Positions 24,156 to 33,150 of a stretch of 64,000 nucleotides of DNA are shown piece after piece. Source of the DNA: Streptococcus suis (GTDB taxonomy: Bacteria; Bacillota; Bacilli; Lactobacillales; Streptococcaceae); NCBI RefSeq assembly GCF_019856455.1, contig NZ_CP082205.1, forward strand, positions 2,232,001-2,296,000, in the 5' to 3' direction. Below the pieces are notes generated by a model. It ran no database searches and was not told the DNA's origin. It saw nothing but the letters and a program-made list of their open reading frames with translations. The first letter of the stretch is position 1; the number at the start of each line of letters is the position of its first letter. Both the position numbers and the translations under genes were made by a program.

Positions 24156-25727
24156 TATAAAAATTTCATAGAGTTCATCCACGGAATAATCTTCAAAATG
24201 AATGATTTTTGAAATTCTAGATAGTAATCCCGGATTCGTATCTATAAAATTGTGCATCAAATCTTTATAACCGGCAAAAATAACAACTATCTCATTGCGA
24301 CGATTTTCCATTTCTTGAATAATGGTGGGTATAGCTTCATTGGCAAAATCTCTTTCACTCTGTGGAATCAGACTGTAAGCTTCATCGATAAACAGTACAC
24401 CACCACTTGCACTATCAAACACCTTTTTTATTTTTGGTGCTGTTTGGCCAACATATTCCCCAATAAGGTCTGCTCTTCCAACCTCTACTATCTTATTTTC
24501 TGCAATCAAGCCATGTTCATGCAGGATTTCTGTATAAAGGCGAGCTACCTCTGTCTTGCCCGTCCCTGGATTACCTGTGAATAACAAGTGCCCATTACTT
24601 TCCTCGACATGATAACCTCTTTCTTTCCTAAGTTTCGATAGTTGTTCAAAAGCAACTTGTTGTCTGATTAATTTTTTTACAGAATGAAGACCAATCATTT
24701 GATTCAGCCTCTTCTCAGCTTGGCCACATTTGCTTTTAGATTGTTCCTTTTGCAAACTAAAGTGGCCTAGATCCAGCAATCCATTTTCTTGACAATAATT
24801 GGTTGCCACCGCATATTCATGGATTCTCTGAACCATTCGTCGAATATCTTTTGCGTTGACTATACTTGAAGACTTATCTATATACTCCTCGACCATTTCC
24901 TTGTCTATGCGGATTTGTCTTTGAGCTAATAGTTGAATAGCAATTTCAATCAGTTCGCCATTTGTATAAGGAGGAAACTCGATTCTATTTACATTATAGT
25001 ATTCCTCCTGTAATTCCATTTCTATTTTTTTAGCTTCTTCAGTCGATTGAGCAATTAGAATACAAATATTATTCTCCTTCTTTGTATTGATATTAGCGAA
25101 AAGTTCTAATTTAGGGCGAGCCCTTGCTTTAAAATAGTCATAAATCACTGGAAATTGCTTTTCATCAGTCTTGGGAAGAAAGTATTCGCTACAATGAGTA
25201 TCAACTGCTTGCAAGTCGAACAAGCGTTCTAAATATTGAAGAGCATATTTTCGTCCACTGCCTTTTTGACCATTGAAAATTAAGAAAAACGGCTCTTTCG
25301 TATGCAATTCTAAATAGTTTGATTGATAGTCTAAATAGTTTATAAGATGCTGAATGTTATTTTTAAAGTCGCTGAGTCCAATCATATTTTCTGACAATAC
25401 ATCTGCATTCGGAGTAAGACCTTGCTTATTTCCCTTTGATTGCTTCAATAAGAAATAACCAAATTCTCCCAACTGTTCACGTCCAACTTTGTCAATAAAA
25501 TCATCCTCAGTTATTGAAGAATAGTCATCTAAATAGACATCTACTTCCCAAAGTGACTGAACTTTTTTTGCTATTTCTCGTTTTGTATTTGCAGCTCCCG
25601 TTACAATAAATAAATCTTCTTTTTCCTTCAAAAAATACATCCAATTATTTTCTTGTGCGAAAGATTCACTCGGTCGCTCTAGTTGCTGTACATCTCCCAT
25701 TAGTTTTATGTGATAATAGTTCATCAT
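24156..25727 (-). pseudogene. CbbX/SpoVK-like AAA+ ATPase, 3' end lost to IS
   Basis: About 523 host codons remain. A first domain near residues 150-300 has a degenerate nucleotide loop (FNGQKGSGRKYAL). A second domain near 345-520 is a classical AAA+ module: LLFTGNPGTGKTEVARLY (Walker A), GGVLFIDEAYSL (Walker B) and NPGLLSRISKIIHFEDY (arginine-finger region). The C-terminal lid expected after VDELYEIF is missing because the frame enters the IS630-type end, which adds unrelated residues. The tandem layout with one inactive domain resembles CbbX/SpoVK/EccA-type unfoldase motors; the client is unknown. It probably no longer functions. Confidence 0.75.
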
Positions 25728-25770
25728 TACCCCTCTATTCTGATATTCTCAAGAAGAAGTATATAAAAAT

Positions 25771-25797
25771 AGATGGACAAAATATGTCCATCTTCGC
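25771..25797 (-). terminator. Possible terminator
   Basis: On the minus strand GATGGACATATTTTGTCCAT and then CTATTTTTAT form a stem with a T-rich tail, between the hypothetical membrane gene and the AAA+ gene. The rest of 25728-25980 shows no gene. Confidence 0.5.
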
Positions 25798-25980
25798 TTA
25801 TTATTAAACTTAAGTGTTACTCCACCATACTTTATTTTCAGTGTAGCTTGTCTCAAGGGCAATACCACTGCTTAGAATTCCTTCAGTAAGACACAGACAG
25901 CACACTGTTCCGTTCATTCTCTCAATAGAAGAAGACCTGCATTAGATTTTCAAAAAATAAATATACCCAAACAACTCTCC

Positions 25981-26490
25981 CTACTCCACACTCTTAATCC
26001 GTTTCTTAATCTTCTGGCTAAACTCAATCATTCTCCGCTTTTCCTCCGGCCAGATTTTGGTCACGCGGTCAACAGCAATTATGAAGATGATTACCGCAGC
26101 ATAGTCCTTGGCTTTTTCAATCAGACCAACACTTTCAGCAACTACTAAAAGTAGATAGAATGTGAATAAAATAGTTCGTTTGGGTAACGCCATCAAAAAC
26201 TCAATCCCTGCCTTATAGCCCAGATAAATCTGCCGATTAAGCCCTTTGGCCTTTTCCAAACGACGATTGAGAAAGGCACGAATCCGCTTGTAAAACCAAT
26301 CCGAAGTCAGAAAAAGTGATTGGGCACCAATTACAATCAAAGAAACATTATTAGCATGTTCTTCCTTAAGCCCTAGCGCTCTAGTCACAACGTAGGTCCA
26401 ATCACCATTATCAATACAGATAAAAATAGTAAAGTAAACAACCGCTCCCGCTACTATAACAAGGGGAAGTGCACGGATATATTTCAACAT
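25981..26490 (-). CDS. Hypothetical membrane protein
   Basis: I do not recognise this 169-residue protein. Start chosen at MLKYIRALPLVIVAGA, after a GAGAGG ribosome site. It has an N-terminal membrane span (LVIVAGAVVYFTIFICI) and further hydrophobic stretches (NVSLIVIGAQSLFLTS, TILFTFYLLLVVAESVGLIE, YAAVIIFIIAVDRV). These alternate with basic loops (FYKRIRAFLNRRLEKAKG) and end in a very basic tail (EEKRRMIEFSQKIKKRIK). Four spans are likely, and the positive loops suggest orientation in the cytoplasmic membrane. It stands alone between the AAA+ gene and pbuX and no functional link is evident. Confidence 0.6.
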   Translation of the reverse strand: MLKYIRALPLVIVAGAVVYFTIFICIDNGDWTYVVTRALGLKEEHANNVSLIVIGAQSLFLTSDWFYKRIRAFLNRRLEKAKGLNRQIYLGYKAGIEFLMALPKRTILFTFYLLLVVAESVGLIEKAKDYAAVIIFIIAVDRVTKIWPEEKRRMIEFSQKIKKRIKSVE

Positions 26491-26511
26491 ATAATAACCT
26501 CTCTTGGACAA

Positions 26512-26845
26512 ATCTTAGAACCTATATTCATAAACAAAGTGTTCTTATGCAAGAAATCGTTTTTGCTCATCAAGGCAATTTTTTGAAGGAATACTTGACT
26601 CTATCATCATTTAGTTTCACTTTATTGCTTCGACGAGTAAAAAGCTCCTGTGGCAGTTTTCGCCTACCACCTAATTGGTCAGGAATCTCCTTTCCTTATC
26701 TCCACCTTCAAACACTCCAATGGAAGCGATGAACTGTGAACACAGGTTCTTATATATATTGTAATATGTTATACCAAGTACGGTCAAGCAGGGGCTAGAA
26801 TTTCAGATACGACAACTGTACACCCTTAGCATTTTTTACCTACCC
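26512..26845. other. Intergenic stretch without a recognised gene
   Basis: A plus-strand frame at 26469-26732 exists, but it has no clear ribosome site and no recognisable domain. The stretch may hold decayed coding sequence, but I cannot support a gene. Confidence 0.4.
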
Positions 26846-26880
26846 CAAAAAGAAGAAGACCACAGATGGATCTTCTTCTC
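26846..26880 (-). terminator. Terminator of pbuX
   Basis: On the minus strand AGAAGAAGATC pairs with GTCTTCTTCT, followed by TTTTTGGGG, just after the permease stop. Confidence 0.8.
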
Positions 26881-26911
26881 TTTTCATCTAAGCAAACTAA
26901 TAAAATAAATC

Positions 26912-28222
26912 TTATTTTTCCTCTTTTAACACCAGATTTAACACCAAGGCAGCCAAGGTCCCTGTTGAAATACCTGATGAGAAGATCATTTGAAGAGCTG
27001 ATGGAAGATGACTCAATAATTCTGGACGAACGGTCACTCCAATACCAAGCGCAAAGGCAATGGAAATAATCAAGAGCTCACGGTCACCAATTTTTACAGT
27101 TGCAAGAGTCTTAATCCCTTGGGCTGCAACCAAACCGAACATGATAATCCCAACACCACCAAGAACAGGCTGCGGCATGATGGAAATCAAGGCAGATAAT
27201 TTTGGAAAGACACCAAGGAGGGTCAAGATAATACCTGCTAAAATCATGACATGACGACTAGCAACTTTTGTCAAAGTAATGAGGCCAACGTTTTGCGAGA
27301 AGGCTGTATTTGGACCAGCCCCAAACACACCGGCAATCAAGGAACCAACACCATCGGCTAGCACACCATTTGCTGCCCGCTCAGAAGAAATTTGTTGATT
27401 TGAGGCTTCTCCAATGGCCATCATAATTCCCACCGTACCAATCAAAGATACGACATAGGCTGGAATGAAGGCTAGAATAGAAGATAGGTCAAATTTTACA
27501 CCGTAATGGAAAATTTTAGGAAGAGCAAACCAGGCCGCATCTCCTACAGCTGACAAATCAACTTTCCCAAGAAAAATACACAAGATGTAACCAAAAACCA
27601 TCCCAAAGAAGACAGAGGCTGTTTTCAGCATTCCTTTACCATAATGATTTAAAGCCAAGGTGAAGACCAAGACGATAAAGGCAATACTGATATTTTCAAC
27701 TGAAGCATAGTCTGAAGCGCCAGCTCCACCAGCTGCCCAGTCCATACTTACTGGCATGAGGGTAATACCGATGAGGGATACAACAGTCCCCGTAATCAAT
27801 GGCGGAAAGAAGCGCATCAAGGGTTTGACAAAACGACTGAGAACAATCTCTACAAATGAACCAGCAATGGTTGCACCCACGATACCAGCAATTCCCAACT
27901 GACTACCAACACTGATAGCTGGATTGGCAAAGGTAAAGTCCGTCCCCATCATACCAGAGACACGTGAACCTACTGGGCCAACACCTTTAGATTGCAAAAT
28001 GGTGGCAATACCAGCAACAAAAATAGAGGCTGATACCATAATTGAAGTATCTTCGACTGACAATCCTAAGGCACTTGCAACGACAAGAGGCACTGCGATG
28101 ATTCCTGCAAAAGCTGCTAAAATATGCTGAAAAGCAAGCAAAACAGCCATCCCTTTTGGTGGTTGTTCATCAATTCCGTAAAGCATATCCGAAGAATGTT
28201 CATTTGTTGTTTCCTGAGACAT
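26912..28222 (-). CDS. pbuX: Xanthine permease (NCS2 family)
   Basis: A nucleobase-cation symporter importing xanthine, 436 residues, about 12-14 membrane spans. Family landmarks are the early QHILAAFAGIIAVPLVV, the QSKGVGPVGSRVSGMMGTDF region and the GVFGAGPNTAFSQNVGLITL motif, which is close to the signature of bacterial xanthine/uracil permeases. It pairs functionally with xpt: imported xanthine is salvaged to XMP. Here the two are divergent with a 215-base gap, whereas in many Firmicutes they form one xpt-pbuX operon. An ATG with upstream AAGGAG (28222) supports the start. Confidence 0.9.
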   Translation of the reverse strand: MSQETTNEHSSDMLYGIDEQPPKGMAVLLAFQHILAAFAGIIAVPLVVASALGLSVEDTSIMVSASIFVAGIATILQSKGVGPVGSRVSGMMGTDFTFANPAISVGSQLGIAGIVGATIAGSFVEIVLSRFVKPLMRFFPPLITGTVVSLIGITLMPVSMDWAAGGAGASDYASVENISIAFIVLVFTLALNHYGKGMLKTASVFFGMVFGYILCIFLGKVDLSAVGDAAWFALPKIFHYGVKFDLSSILAFIPAYVVSLIGTVGIMMAIGEASNQQISSERAANGVLADGVGSLIAGVFGAGPNTAFSQNVGLITLTKVASRHVMILAGIILTLLGVFPKLSALISIMPQPVLGGVGIIMFGLVAAQGIKTLATVKIGDRELLIISIAFALGIGVTVRPELLSHLPSALQMIFSSGISTGTLAALVLNLVLKEEK

Positions 28223-28308
28223 GATTTCTCCTTCTTTATTCCTAAATAATGTATTAGTCTATCAGAAAACAAAATCATTTTCAATACATTTCAATCCAAT
28301 AAGCACAG

Positions 28309-28373
28309 AACATTCGTATTTTTCAATGAATTTTGTCGATATATACAATATGTCAATACAAAAATTCGTTTAT
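28309..28373. promoter_or_regulatory. Possible PurR boxes between pbuX and xpt
   Basis: Two copies of a CGAA-centred sequence (AAATACGAATGTT at 28321-28309 and ATAAACGAATTTT at 28373-28361, both minus strand) partly resemble the streptococcal PurBox consensus AWWWCCGAACWWT. Each has mismatches. No purine riboswitch fold was recognised. Confidence 0.3.
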
Positions 28374-28376
28374 TGT

Positions 28377-28404
28377 TTTGATTTTAGCAAAAAAATGCTA
28401 TAAT
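28377..28404 (+). promoter_or_regulatory. Promoter of xpt
   Basis: TTTGAT (28377-28382) and TATAAT (28399-28404) are 16 bases apart, followed by a GGAGGAG ribosome site and the ATG at 28438. The leader is about 27 bases, too short for a riboswitch. Confidence 0.7.
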
Positions 28405-28437
28405 ACACAAAAGTATCATTTGGAGGAGAAGATAAAC

Positions 28438-29019
28438 ATGAAAGCATTAGAGGAACGCATTTTAAAAGATGGTCAGGTATTAGGAGAAAACATCTTAAAA
28501 GTTGACTCATTTTTGACCCATCAGGTTGATTTTCGCTTGATGAAAGAAATGGGGCAGGTCTTGGCAGATGCCTATCGCTCTAAAGAAATTACTAAGGTTG
28601 TCACAATCGAAGCCTCGGGTATTGCACCAGCCGTCTATGTTGCAGAAAGCCTAGATGTGCCAATGATTTTTGCTAAAAAACATAAAAATATTACCATGAC
28701 CGAAGGCATTTTGACATCTGAAGTCTACTCCTTCACCAAGCAAGTCACCAGCACCGTTTCTATTGCTAGTAAGTTTTTGTCACCTGAGGACCGTGTTCTA
28801 ATCGTTGATGATTTTTTGGCCAATGGACAAGCTGCTAAAGGCTTGATTGACATTATCCAACAGGCCGGAGCTCAAGTAATTGGTGTTGGTATCGTCATCG
28901 AGAAGTCCTTCCAAGACGGCCGCCAGCTCTTACTGGATGCAGGTGTCCCTGTTACTTCACTCGCTCGTATTGAAAAATTTCAAGATGGACAGGTTGTTTT
29001 TGCAGCTGCGGATATTTAA
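28438..29019 (+). CDS. xpt: Xanthine phosphoribosyltransferase
   Basis: Converts xanthine and PRPP to XMP, a purine salvage step in the cytosol. 193 residues, the usual length. The PRPP-binding loop is [18 protein letters not shown], and the N-terminal part [20 protein letters not shown] matches the Xpt family. GGAGGAG lies upstream, and the longer in-frame extension has no such site. It is divergent from pbuX. It ends at a strong hairpin terminator at 29023-29055. Confidence 0.95.
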   Translation: MKALEERILKDGQVLGENILKVDSFLTHQVDFRLMKEMGQVLADAYRSKEITKVVTIEASGIAPAVYVAESLDVPMIFAKKHKNITMTEGILTSEVYSFTKQVTSTVSIASKFLSPEDRVLIVDDFLANGQAAKGLIDIIQQAGAQVIGVGIVIEKSFQDGRQLLLDAGVPVTSLARIEKFQDGQVVFAAADI

Positions 29020-29022
29020 AAG

Positions 29023-29055
29023 GACTTGCTTCCAATCGGGAGCAAGTCTCTTCTA
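29023..29055 (+). terminator. Terminator of xpt
   Basis: GACTTGCT and AGCAAGTC form the stem, followed by TCTTCTATTT. Confidence 0.8.
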
Positions 29056-29071
29056 TTTATGTGACTTTTAG

Positions 29072-29808
29072 TCCGTCACGCTCCGTAAGGTGCGTGACAA
29101 ATAAACCACCCGCTATGCGGGTGCGCGACGAAGGTTATACCAAAAAAACTCCAAACGCGATACAATAAAGGTGTTCAAGCCTATTGTAAAGCGAAAGGAG
29201 AAAAATATGGCGCAAAAGGCACATAGTTTATCACATACAAAGTGGCTGTGTTCTACCACATTGTCTTCACCCCTAAGTATAGACGAAAAATCATCTATAA
29301 TCAATATCGAAGTAGTTGGGGAGAAATATTCCGACGATTGTGTAGTTATAAAGGTGTTGAAATTATCGAAGGTCATCTGATGCCAGACCATGTTCACATG
29401 TTAGTCAGTATTCCTCCAAGGCTAAGTGTATCAAGTTTTATGGGCTATTTAAAAGGCAAGAGTGCTCTTATGATGTTTGATAAACACGCCAATCTCTCTA
29501 TAAATTTGGTAATCGTCATTTCTGGGCAGAGGGATATTATGTAAGTACGGTTGGACTTAATGAAGCCACAATTAAGAAATATATACAAGAACAGGAAAAA
29601 CATGATATAGCACTTGATAAGTTAAGTGTAAAAGAGTATGAAGATCCCTTTAGGGATAATGGCAAGTAGTACGAATGCCTCTTTAAGAGGCTAGTGACGA
29701 GTCAAAAGCAGTGAGGCTTGAACAAAGTGAAAGCCAGCGTCTTTAGGCGCTGGCTGGTGATGTGGGCTTATAGCCCTTGTTCAAACCACCCGTTTGACGG
29801 GTGGTCAT
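29072..29808 (+). mobile_element. IS200/IS605-type element remnant
   Basis: A HUH-transposase remnant lies between two similar subterminal hairpins, CCACCCGCTATGCGGGTG at the left (29104-29121) and CCACCCGTTTGACGGGTGG at the right (29788-29806). An additional GTCACGC/GCGTGAC stem lies at 29074-29099. Hairpin ends and the absence of inverted repeats fit IS200/IS605. Exact tips are uncertain. The coding region is frameshifted twice. Confidence 0.75.
29207..29669 (+). pseudogene. tnpA: IS200-type TnpA (Y1 HUH transposase), two frameshifts
   Basis: GAAAGGAG precedes ATG 29207, which reads MAQKAHSLSHTKWLC and then loses frame near 29250, where one base appears missing before YHIVFTPKYRRK. The middle part has the HUH signature HLMPDHVHMLVSIPP. 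A second shift lies near 29500, after which FGNRHFWAEGYYVSTVGLN continues, with the catalytic Tyr in ATIKKYIQEQEKHD. The original protein would be about 155 residues. It is inactive as it stands but may be mobilised in trans. Confidence 0.85.
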
Positions 29809-29814
29809 GATTAT

Positions 29815-30543
29815 CTATAATTCCACCCCAAAGACTTCTAATTGCTTTAATTCGGCAGCAGTCAACCTGCGGTATTCTCCAAGAGCTAATTTTGGATCTA
29901 AGCTAAGAGGCCCCATGGTCAATCGTTGCAAGTCTGTCACCGTCTTTCCACAGGCCTGCACCATGCGTTTGACCTGGTGAAATTTCCCTTCTCGGATGGT
30001 GATGTCAACGAGCGAGGTCTGCTTAGCTTCATCTGTAGAGAGGATGGTCAACTGGGCTGGTTGACAAGTAAAGTCTTTCAGCTCAATTCCTGCCGCAAAT
30101 CGTTCGACATCCTCTTGAGTCATGATCCCGTCAACCTGTGCTCGGTAGCGTTTGTCCACATGTTTTTTCGGAGAAAGCATAGCATGAGCTAGCTGGCCAT
30201 TGTTGGTCAAAAGGAGCAAGCCATGGGTATCGATGTCCAAGCGTCCAACAGGAAAAACTTCCTTCTGGCGAGCTGTATCATCTAGCAAGTCCAAGACAGT
30301 CCGATGACTGTCATCCTCGGTGGCTGAAATAACTCCCTTAGGCTTGTTTAACAGATAGTAAACAAAGGTTTCATGACTAAGGACCTGACCTGCTACAGCA
30401 ATCTGGTCTTGTTTTTCGTTAATTTGCTGTTTGGGTGAGGTTTCTACTTGGCCGTTGACTGTGACTTGCTTGTTTTTCAGGAGTTTCTTGACTTCTGTCC
30501 GACTGCCAATACCGCAATCCACTAAAAATTTATCTAATCGCAT
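29815..30543 (-). CDS. rsuA: 16S rRNA pseudouridine synthase, RsuA type
   Basis: A 242-residue enzyme that isomerises a uridine of small-subunit rRNA to pseudouridine. An S4 RNA-binding domain opens the protein (MRLDKFLVDCGIGSRTEVKK, then TVNGQ), and the catalytic motif VGRLDIDTHGLLLLTNNG carries the essential Asp. EGKFHQVKRMVQACG is the family's C-terminal motif. Its start overlaps the upstream GNAT gene by about 10 bases, so the two are co-expressed. An IS200-type remnant lies just downstream. Confidence 0.92.
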   Translation of the reverse strand: MRLDKFLVDCGIGSRTEVKKLLKNKQVTVNGQVETSPKQQINEKQDQIAVAGQVLSHETFVYYLLNKPKGVISATEDDSHRTVLDLLDDTARQKEVFPVGRLDIDTHGLLLLTNNGQLAHAMLSPKKHVDKRYRAQVDGIMTQEDVERFAAGIELKDFTCQPAQLTILSTDEAKQTSLVDITIREGKFHQVKRMVQACGKTVTDLQRLTMGPLSLDPKLALGEYRRLTAAELKQLEVFGVEL

Positions 30544-31160
30544 ACGACTTTCTTTTCCATTTTGATATATTCTGCTTGCTTTTCTATTTCTGTAAAACCA
30601 AGAGCATGAAAGAGTTTTTGGGCAACTTGATGAGAGCTAGCAACTGTCAGTTTGATACTAGCTGGCTGAACATGCTCTACTACATAGTCTTCAATAGTCT
30701 GGTAGAAAGCTCTGCCATTTCCCTGACCTGTCAAAGAAGGTTTCATCCCCAAACGAATGTCAACTGTCTCGCCATCTTGGTCCATGCAGAAATAGCCCAT
30801 GAGGGCAGCATTGCGGATGACTGCAAAAAAGCGGCCCCCACGCGCCTCTGGTGAAATCATCTCAGCATAAGTCTCGGGGTTTGCACTAATCGTATAGGCA
30901 TCCAAAGGTGGTTGATAGCGCCATTGGTTAGCAATTTCCAGTGCCAAGTCCTGGGGCAGAGGCATGATATGAAAATAGTTCATCCTCCGAAAATTTTTTG
31001 ACAAGTTTTTAATCCTGCGGTTTTGGGTGGCATAATTATCTGTTTGATAAACATAATCCACATAGCCTAGCTGATAAGAGGAAATCATGTCTTTAAAAAT
31101 CAACTGAACATCCTCCGGAAAGCGCAAGAGCAATTCATTCAAGCGGTTATTTTCTAACAT
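30534..31160 (-). CDS. GNAT-family N-acetyltransferase
   Basis: A 208-residue acetyltransferase-like protein. The N-terminal 90 residues are not recognised. The GNAT core follows, with the acetyl-CoA loop in IRLGMKPSLTGQGNGRAFYQ and a final strand region VAQKLFHALGFTEIEKQAEY. The substrate is unknown. It overlaps rsuA, and ribosome-related acetylation would fit that context, but this is only a guess from neighbourhood. Confidence 0.75.
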   Translation of the reverse strand: MLENNRLNELLLRFPEDVQLIFKDMISSYQLGYVDYVYQTDNYATQNRRIKNLSKNFRRMNYFHIMPLPQDLALEIANQWRYQPPLDAYTISANPETYAEMISPEARGGRFFAVIRNAALMGYFCMDQDGETVDIRLGMKPSLTGQGNGRAFYQTIEDYVVEHVQPASIKLTVASSHQVAQKLFHALGFTEIEKQAEYIKMEKKVVCD

Positions 31161-31174
31161 AAGAATATTATACC

Positions 31175-31198
31175 AAAAAGGAGCGGAAATCCGCTCCT
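31175..31198 (-). terminator. Terminator of the MFS gene
   Basis: On the minus strand GGAGCGGATTTCCGCTCC then TTTTTGG, starting inside the transporter's stop codon region. Confidence 0.8.
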
Positions 31199-32360
31199 AC
31201 TTCTTCAGTTGTTTATAAATCAAGCCTGCGCTTATCAAGGCACAGCCGATGGCGTAAATACCAAAGGCACCTGTTGGGGTTGGATTGAGTTTTTCCAGAT
31301 AAGTCGGCAAGATGGCAGATGTGGCACCGCCAATATTGCAGCCCATAAGGACGATGGTCATGACCGTATTGAGCAAGGCCTTGGGTGCACGGTCTGTTAC
31401 CTGACTAAAGACAATGGTTAGAATGATGCTGTAGAAAAATCCTGACACCATGCCACCAAGACCCAGCGCCCAGAGATTATCCGCAAAGGCAATGCCGACA
31501 ACCGCGAGTCCAAAGACCACGTAGGAAACAGCTAAAAGCCAACCCTTCAAACGACCAACCAAGCTACTAAAGACCGTCCCTGCCACAATACCCATGACCT
31601 GCATAAGACTGAGAATGAGACTGGCTTGCTGAGCAGTACCGATGCCCTTGGCTAAAACAATCTGAGGAATACGAATGGTCAGGAAGGTATTGACATTGAT
31701 AACAAAGAAGGCTAAGAATGCCAGATAAATTCCCATCATCCACATGGTCTTGTCCAGTTTGACCTTGGGCGCGTTCTCCTCAACCTTTACCTCCATGCGA
31801 GCCAGCAATTCCTCCTTGGGAACAAAGAGAAGGAAGAGAGTCAAGATGACCAAGGCAAAAAGGTAGACCAAGAAGGCTGGTTGCCAACCAAATTGGGTCA
31901 ACCAACCGACAAGGAGGGTAAGCCCTGCACTTCCCAAAACCTCTGCTGAACCACGCAAGCCCATCATCTGCACCCGCTCCTGACCAGTGAAAAAATTACC
32001 GATGATATTAATAGCACGCGCATTGATTAAGCCAATCCCCAAACCAAGCAAGATACGAGCCAGCAAAATCAGAGGATAAGCAGTTAGAAACATGGGCAAA
32101 GCTCCGCCGATGGCCATAAGCAAAAGCCCTGCAATGATAATGTTTCGTTCAGACAAGAAACGGACAACCAAGCCATTCATCAAGAGGGCAGCCATAATAG
32201 CAAAAGAGGTTACTGTGATTAAGTTTTCCACCTGGGCCGCTGCAATTCCCTCTCTTGCAAAATGCTCAATCATCTGTGGAATAGCTGGCGAGACAGCAAA
32301 TGTCGAAACCAGCATGGTGGATAGGGCCAGCAAACTGGCTTTTTCTAAAATTCTTTTCAT
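31197..32360 (-). CDS. MFS transporter
   Basis: A 387-residue major facilitator superfamily protein with 12 hydrophobic segments. Start chosen at MKRILEKASLLALSTMLV, which has AAAGGGAG upstream; the longer frame start lies in non-membrane sequence. The motif near the first cytoplasmic loop is LVVRFLSERNIIIAGLLLMA, and ARILLGLGIGLINARAINII follows. The arrangement resembles drug or metabolite exporters of the CynX/Bcr type, but substrate and direction are not visible. It is divergent from def. Confidence 0.8.
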   Translation of the reverse strand: MKRILEKASLLALSTMLVSTFAVSPAIPQMIEHFAREGIAAAQVENLITVTSFAIMAALLMNGLVVRFLSERNIIIAGLLLMAIGGALPMFLTAYPLILLARILLGLGIGLINARAINIIGNFFTGQERVQMMGLRGSAEVLGSAGLTLLVGWLTQFGWQPAFLVYLFALVILTLFLLFVPKEELLARMEVKVEENAPKVKLDKTMWMMGIYLAFLAFFVINVNTFLTIRIPQIVLAKGIGTAQQASLILSLMQVMGIVAGTVFSSLVGRLKGWLLAVSYVVFGLAVVGIAFADNLWALGLGGMVSGFFYSIILTIVFSQVTDRAPKALLNTVMTIVLMGCNIGGATSAILPTYLEKLNPTPTGAFGIYAIGCALISAGLIYKQLKK

Positions 32361-32489
32361 TTTTCTCCCTTTCAACGTTCGTCTTTTACTAGTATAACAG
32401 ATTTGAAAGCGAATGGATAGAAAAGTCCGACTTTTATTCTCTCCCATTTCATGCTATACTTATCTTAACTATATTCAAAGGAGAGAATC

Positions 32490-33104
32490 ATGTCTGTTAT
32501 TGAACGATTGACAAAATCTGCCCATTTGATTGACATGGATGACATCATCCGTGAAGGGCATCCAACCCTACGCCAAGTTGCCGAAGAAGTTGCATTTCCT
32601 CTATCTGATCAGGAAATTATTTTAGGCGAAAAAATGATGCAGTTCCTCAAACATTCGCAGGATCCTGTCATGGCTGAAAAAATGAAACTCCGTGGCGGAG
32701 TTGGTCTAGCAGCACCTCAGATTGACGTTTCCAAACGCATCATTGCTGTCTTAGTCCCAAATCCAGAGGACGAGGAAGGCAATCCACCTGCCCAAGCCTA
32801 CTCCCTCCAAGAGGTCATGTACAACCCTAAAATCGTGGCACATTCTGTCCAAGAAGCGGCTATGGAAGGGGGCGAGGGCTGCTTATCCGTTGACCGCGAA
32901 GTCCAAGGCTACGTAGTCCGCCACGCACGTGTGACTGTTGACTATATGGACAAAAACGGAGAAAAACACCGTATCAAACTCAAGGGATTTAATGCCATCG
33001 TGGTCCAACACGAAATCGACCACCTCAACGGTGTCATGTTCTACGACCGCATTGACCCAGAACACCCATTTGCCGTTAAAGAAGGCATGTTGGTAATTGA
33101 ATAA
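32490..33104 (+). CDS. def: Peptide deformylase
   Basis: Removes the N-formyl group from new proteins. The 204-residue length and insertions match type 2 deformylases of Gram-positives. All three motifs are intact: [14 protein letters not shown] (metal-binding Cys) and QHEIDHLNG (metal-binding His pair and catalytic Glu). AAAGGAGAG precedes the ATG, with a TATACT -10 about 35 bases upstream. A terminator follows at 33113-33150. Confidence 0.95.
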   Translation: MSVIERLTKSAHLIDMDDIIREGHPTLRQVAEEVAFPLSDQEIILGEKMMQFLKHSQDPVMAEKMKLRGGVGLAAPQIDVSKRIIAVLVPNPEDEEGNPPAQAYSLQEVMYNPKIVAHSVQEAAMEGGEGCLSVDREVQGYVVRHARVTVDYMDKNGEKHRIKLKGFNAIVVQHEIDHLNGVMFYDRIDPEHPFAVKEGMLVIE

Positions 33105-33112
33105 ACATAAGA

Positions 33113-33150
33113 AACTGACTGAAAAATTTTCAGCCAGTTTTTCTTTTTTT
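33113..33150 (+). terminator. Terminator of def
   Basis: AACTGACTGAAAAATTTTCA followed by GCCAGTTTTTCTTTTTTT, between two convergent genes. Confidence 0.8.

Noticed and set aside
26469..26732. 87-residue plus-strand frame upstream of the hypothetical membrane gene
   Set aside because: No ribosome site, no recognisable domain and overlap with the start of the opposite gene.
28223..28437. Guanine/xanthine riboswitch upstream of xpt
   Set aside because: The predicted transcript leader is about 27 bases and no purine aptamer core was seen.
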